This document shows positions 4,753-6,927 of a stretch of 6,927 nt of DNA, piece after piece. The stretch's first letter is position 1. Each line of letters begins with the position of its first letter. The notes beneath the pieces were generated by a model, which saw only the letters and a program-made list of their open reading frames with translations, was not told the DNA's origin and did no database searches. This DNA comes from Deltaproteobacteria bacterium. GTDB taxonomy: Bacteria > Myxococcota_A > Polyangia > Polyangiales > Houyiibacteriaceae. Location of the stretch: positions 1 through 6,927 of the forward strand of contig QMMB01000174.1 in the NCBI GenBank assembly GCA_003647035.1, in the 5' to 3' direction. Both the position numbers and the translations under genes were made by a program.

Positions 4753-6783
4753 GTGGGCTTGCAGAAGCGTCTTCACGACAGCGAGATCTTACTCGACCTG
4801 GCTGCCAGCGATCTGCACGGTTTGGTCCATCAGGCTTTGGACGAGCTCGTTCGTTGCGGGAAGCTGAGCGACCGTCAACGTCAGGCGATCAGGAGCACGC
4901 TCCGCGATCGGGGGGAGGGCGAGCTCCACGACCTCGGCGGTGGCGTGGGCGTTCTGCGGGTGCGGTATGAGGCCCAGGTTGGCGACGTCTACCGTTGCGC
5001 CTTGGTCCGCGTTCCCGAGGGTGTGCGCGCGAGCGACTATGAGAAGGTCCACTATGTCTGGCTGATCGTCGCCCCGTATGGCGCCTCGACTCCACCCAAC
5101 GAGGAGCTCGAGCCGTTCGGATGGATGCTGCACGACGAGCGATTCAGCGCGTCGATCATCGGCGCCAACGACCCGATGCAGGTGCTCGCGACCTACCAGT
5201 TGTATCTGGAGTATGTCGAGGCGCCCCCCGACGAGCGTAGGCCCTCGCTCGTCTACGCCTACCCGAGCGTTCCGCCTCCCCAGCGTGGGTTTGCGTCGGG
5301 ACTCGTCGCGGACGTTCGGCGGAAACTACCTTTCTATGCGAGCGACTTCGTTGATGGCTTCAACATCAAGGGCCTGGCAACGATTCTGTTCCTGTTCTTC
5401 GCATGCCTCGCACCCTCGATCGCGTTCGGCGGCCTTCTTGCATTCCTCACCGACGGAGAGATCGGTACGGTCGAGGCGATTTTGGCGACAGCCGTAGGCG
5501 GCGTGGTCTACGCGCTCTTCTGTGGGCAGCCTCTGACGCTTCTCGGCAGCACCGGTCCGGTTACCATCTTCTTGGCTCTGCTCTATGTCCTGTGTCGGCA
5601 GCTCGCTGTGCCGTTCCTGCCTGGCCTGTTTTGGATCGGTATGTGGACGGCCGTGCTCATGATGGTGTTGGCGCTGACCAACACGAGCCGTTACATCCGC
5701 TTCTTCACGCGCTTCACCGACGAGATTTTCGGCGCGCTGATCGCGCTGATCTTCATCAGCGAGGCGTTCCGGGATATCTTTTCGGACATTTTCGGCACAG
5801 AGGTGCCGACGAATGGCGAGCTGCTCGCGCTGATCCTGGCGCTGGGGACGTACATGATCGCGCTGCAGCTCTCTCGCGTGAGGCAGAAGCCTCTTCTCAC
5901 GAAAACAGTCAGAGAGTTCTTGGCGGACTTTGGGCCTACCATTGCGATCTTCGCGATGACGGCGGCGGCCTGGGCGATGCGGCCGATCGAGCTCGAGCAC
6001 CTCGCGGTTCCCCACGAGTTCGCTACCACGAGCGGACGGCCCTGGCTGGTCAATCCGATGGAGGCACCGCCTTGGTTCTGGGTCGCGTCGATGCCCATCG
6101 CCGTCCTTGCCGCTGTGCTGCTTTTCCTGGATCAGAACATCACGGTGCGTCTCGTCAACAGTCCTCAGCACAGGCTGAAGAAGGGTCCGGGTTACGACCT
6201 CGACATGGCCGTCATCGCGGTGCTGGTCGCTCTGTGCGCCACCATCGGTTTGCCGTGGGTCGTCGCAGCGACGGTGCGGTCGTTGAACCATGTCCGAAGC
6301 TTGGCGACCGTTCGGCATCACGCTCGGGGTGAGCACATCATCTCGGTGATGGAGAACCGCCTCACGCCCTTGGTGGTTCATCTGTTGATAGGTGGCTCGT
6401 TGCTTTTTCTAGGGCTGCTTCGCGAGATCCCCATGTCCGTCGTGTTTGGCTTGTTCTTATTCATGGGCATCGCGTCGCTCCGAGGCAACCAATTCGTCGA
6501 CCGTCTCAAGTTGTGGGTCACCGACCCAACGCTGTACCCGCCCACCCACTACATCCGACGTGTCTCTCGCACGGTCCTTCACAGCTTCACATTGATTCAG
6601 GTCGCGTGCCTGTCGGTGCTTTGGTTCGTGAAGGGGTCTGCTTTTGGAGTCCTGTTCCCGCTGTGCATCGCGCTACTCGTACCGATCCGTCGCGGCTTGG
6701 AGCGCGTTTTCAGTCAGAAAGACCTAGCGTTCCTGGATGCTGACGAGAATCCAGAGGAGGAGCAGTATCGGGAAATGGACTGA
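4753..6783 (+). CDS. SLC4-family (band 3/NBC-like) bicarbonate transporter
   Basis: Inner-membrane anion/bicarbonate transporter homologue, 676 aa, aligning by eye with human AE1 and NBCe1 end to end. The cytoplasmic domain (about 10-180) is EIIA-like: LLDLAASDLHGLVHQALDEL (13-32), GEL-x2-LGGG (56-64), VHYVWLIVAP (99-108), FGWMLHDERF (122-131). The membrane domain starts after VADVRRKLPFYASDF (185-199) and has about 14 segments: TM1 205-228 (APSIAFGGLL), TM2/3 with CGQPLTLLGSTGPV (257-270), TM4 288-310, TM5 324-346 (ALIFISEAF), TM6 355-373, TM7 392-409 (DFGPTIAI), TM8 439-463 (FLDQNIT), TM9 481-504, TM10 near AATVRSLNH (505-513), TM11 538-557, TM12 559-577, TM13/14 611-650. LKKGPGYDLD (475-484) and GNQFVDR (578-584) are family hallmarks. 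The tail is acidic (LDADE, 661-665). GTG 4753 is taken because TGA (4729-4731) blocks upstream and the domain is then complete; TTG 4759 is an alternative. Substrate and Na+ coupling are unknown; borate is also possible. Confidence 0.92.
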   Translation: MGLQKRLHDSEILLDLAASDLHGLVHQALDELVRCGKLSDRQRQAIRSTLRDRGEGELHDLGGGVGVLRVRYEAQVGDVYRCALVRVPEGVRASDYEKVHYVWLIVAPYGASTPPNEELEPFGWMLHDERFSASIIGANDPMQVLATYQLYLEYVEAPPDERRPSLVYAYPSVPPPQRGFASGLVADVRRKLPFYASDFVDGFNIKGLATILFLFFACLAPSIAFGGLLAFLTDGEIGTVEAILATAVGGVVYALFCGQPLTLLGSTGPVTIFLALLYVLCRQLAVPFLPGLFWIGMWTAVLMMVLALTNTSRYIRFFTRFTDEIFGALIALIFISEAFRDIFSDIFGTEVPTNGELLALILALGTYMIALQLSRVRQKPLLTKTVREFLADFGPTIAIFAMTAAAWAMRPIELEHLAVPHEFATTSGRPWLVNPMEAPPWFWVASMPIAVLAAVLLFLDQNITVRLVNSPQHRLKKGPGYDLDMAVIAVLVALCATIGLPWVVAATVRSLNHVRSLATVRHHARGEHIISVMENRLTPLVVHLLIGGSLLFLGLLREIPMSVVFGLFLFMGIASLRGNQFVDRLKLWVTDPTLYPPTHYIRRVSRTVLHSFTLIQVACLSVLWFVKGSAFGVLFPLCIALLVPIRRGLERVFSQKDLAFLDADENPEEEQYREMD

Positions 6784-6833
6784 GGCCAGTGTCAGCAGCG
6801 GTATTGTGCGGCTGAGTCACCGGAGGACGGCTC

Positions 6834-6868
6834 GCGACGGGCGTGCGCGCGAATGGGAGCCCCGTCGC
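6834..6868. terminator. Inverted repeat after the transporter gene, possible terminator
   Basis: GCGACGGG (6834-6841) and CCCGTCGC (6861-6868) are a perfect 8-bp inverted repeat with a 19-nt spacer, 50 nt after the transporter stop. No T-run follows on either strand, so it is not a canonical intrinsic terminator. It may end transcripts from one or both sides or protect an mRNA 3' end. A weaker TCAGC/GCTGA pair lies at 6792-6796 and 6811-6815. Confidence 0.35.
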
Positions 6869-6892
6869 CTGGCACCTCGAGTCGACATACGA

Positions 6893-6927
6893 CTAGGCGC
6901 CGACCCAATCGCTGTGCTGCCCATCCC
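6893..6927 (-). CDS. Possible C-terminus of a convergent gene cut by the window edge
   Basis: On the minus strand a frame open from the window edge reads DGQHSDWVGA and stops at TAG (complement of 6893-6895). Its third codon positions are mostly G or C, like the rest of the window, and the 109-nt distance to the transporter stop is normal for convergent genes. Ten codons are too few to identify a protein or to exclude chance. Confidence 0.25.
   Translation of the reverse strand, partial: DGQHSDWVGA

Noticed and set aside
101..5999. Frequent GAGCTC / CGAGCTCG palindromes across the window
   Set aside because: They fall in coding frames mostly as GAG-CTC (Glu-Leu) codons, so preferred codon use explains them without a dispersed motif.
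5326..6381. 351-codon open frame antisense to the transporter
   Set aside because: Low-complexity Arg/Gln/Asp-rich translation, the mirror of hydrophobic transporter codons; no start context.
6854..6927. ATG at 6854 opening a plus-strand frame to the window end
   Set aside because: Arg/Pro/Thr-rich translation, no ribosome binding site, and it overlaps the inverted repeat; 24 codons give no support.

Overview
The window looks like chromosomal DNA from a GC-rich bacterium, most probably a myxobacterium or relative (Myxococcota, former Deltaproteobacteria). The main clue is a large Ser/Thr kinase with the HRDVSPHN catalytic loop, a membrane anchor and C-terminal PEGA domains, an architecture typical of that group. 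Codon use is uniformly GC-rich. I see no mobile elements, CRISPR arrays, tRNA or rRNA genes. The taxonomic call is inference from gene style only.

Layout. (1) 58-1236, plus strand: an acyl-CoA dehydrogenase of the isovaleryl-CoA dehydrogenase type, followed by a candidate intrinsic terminator at 1251-1271. (2) 1353-3272, plus strand: a transmembrane Ser/Thr protein kinase with two PEGA domains outside the membrane. (3) 4177-3269, minus strand: rsgA, the circularly permuted 30S-assembly GTPase, convergent with the kinase; the two stop codons share the tetranucleotide CTAG inside a 17-bp perfect palindromic stem. (4) 4554-4180, minus strand: a truncated hemoglobin, 2 nt upstream of rsgA and almost certainly co-transcribed with it. 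(5) 4555-4752: a divergent intergenic region. (6) 4753-6783, plus strand: a full-length bacterial homologue of the animal SLC4 bicarbonate transporters (band 3 / AE / NBC family), with both the EIIA-like cytoplasmic domain and the complete membrane domain. (7) 6784-6927: a gap holding an 8-bp inverted repeat, perhaps followed by the last codons of a convergent gene on the minus strand.

The genes do not form one pathway. There are three transcription units in the middle: kinase (plus), globin-rsgA (minus) and the transporter (plus, divergent from globin-rsgA). The most notable content is the SLC4 protein. It aligns with eukaryotic band 3/NBC proteins along its whole length. It combines a cotransporter-like Asp in TM8 with an exchanger-like Arg at TM10, its cytoplasmic domain is a minimal EIIA-like module without the phosphoryl-accepting His, and it ends in an acidic LDADE tail resembling the LDADD tail of human AE1. 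All alignments were made by eye from memory of the families; none was computed.
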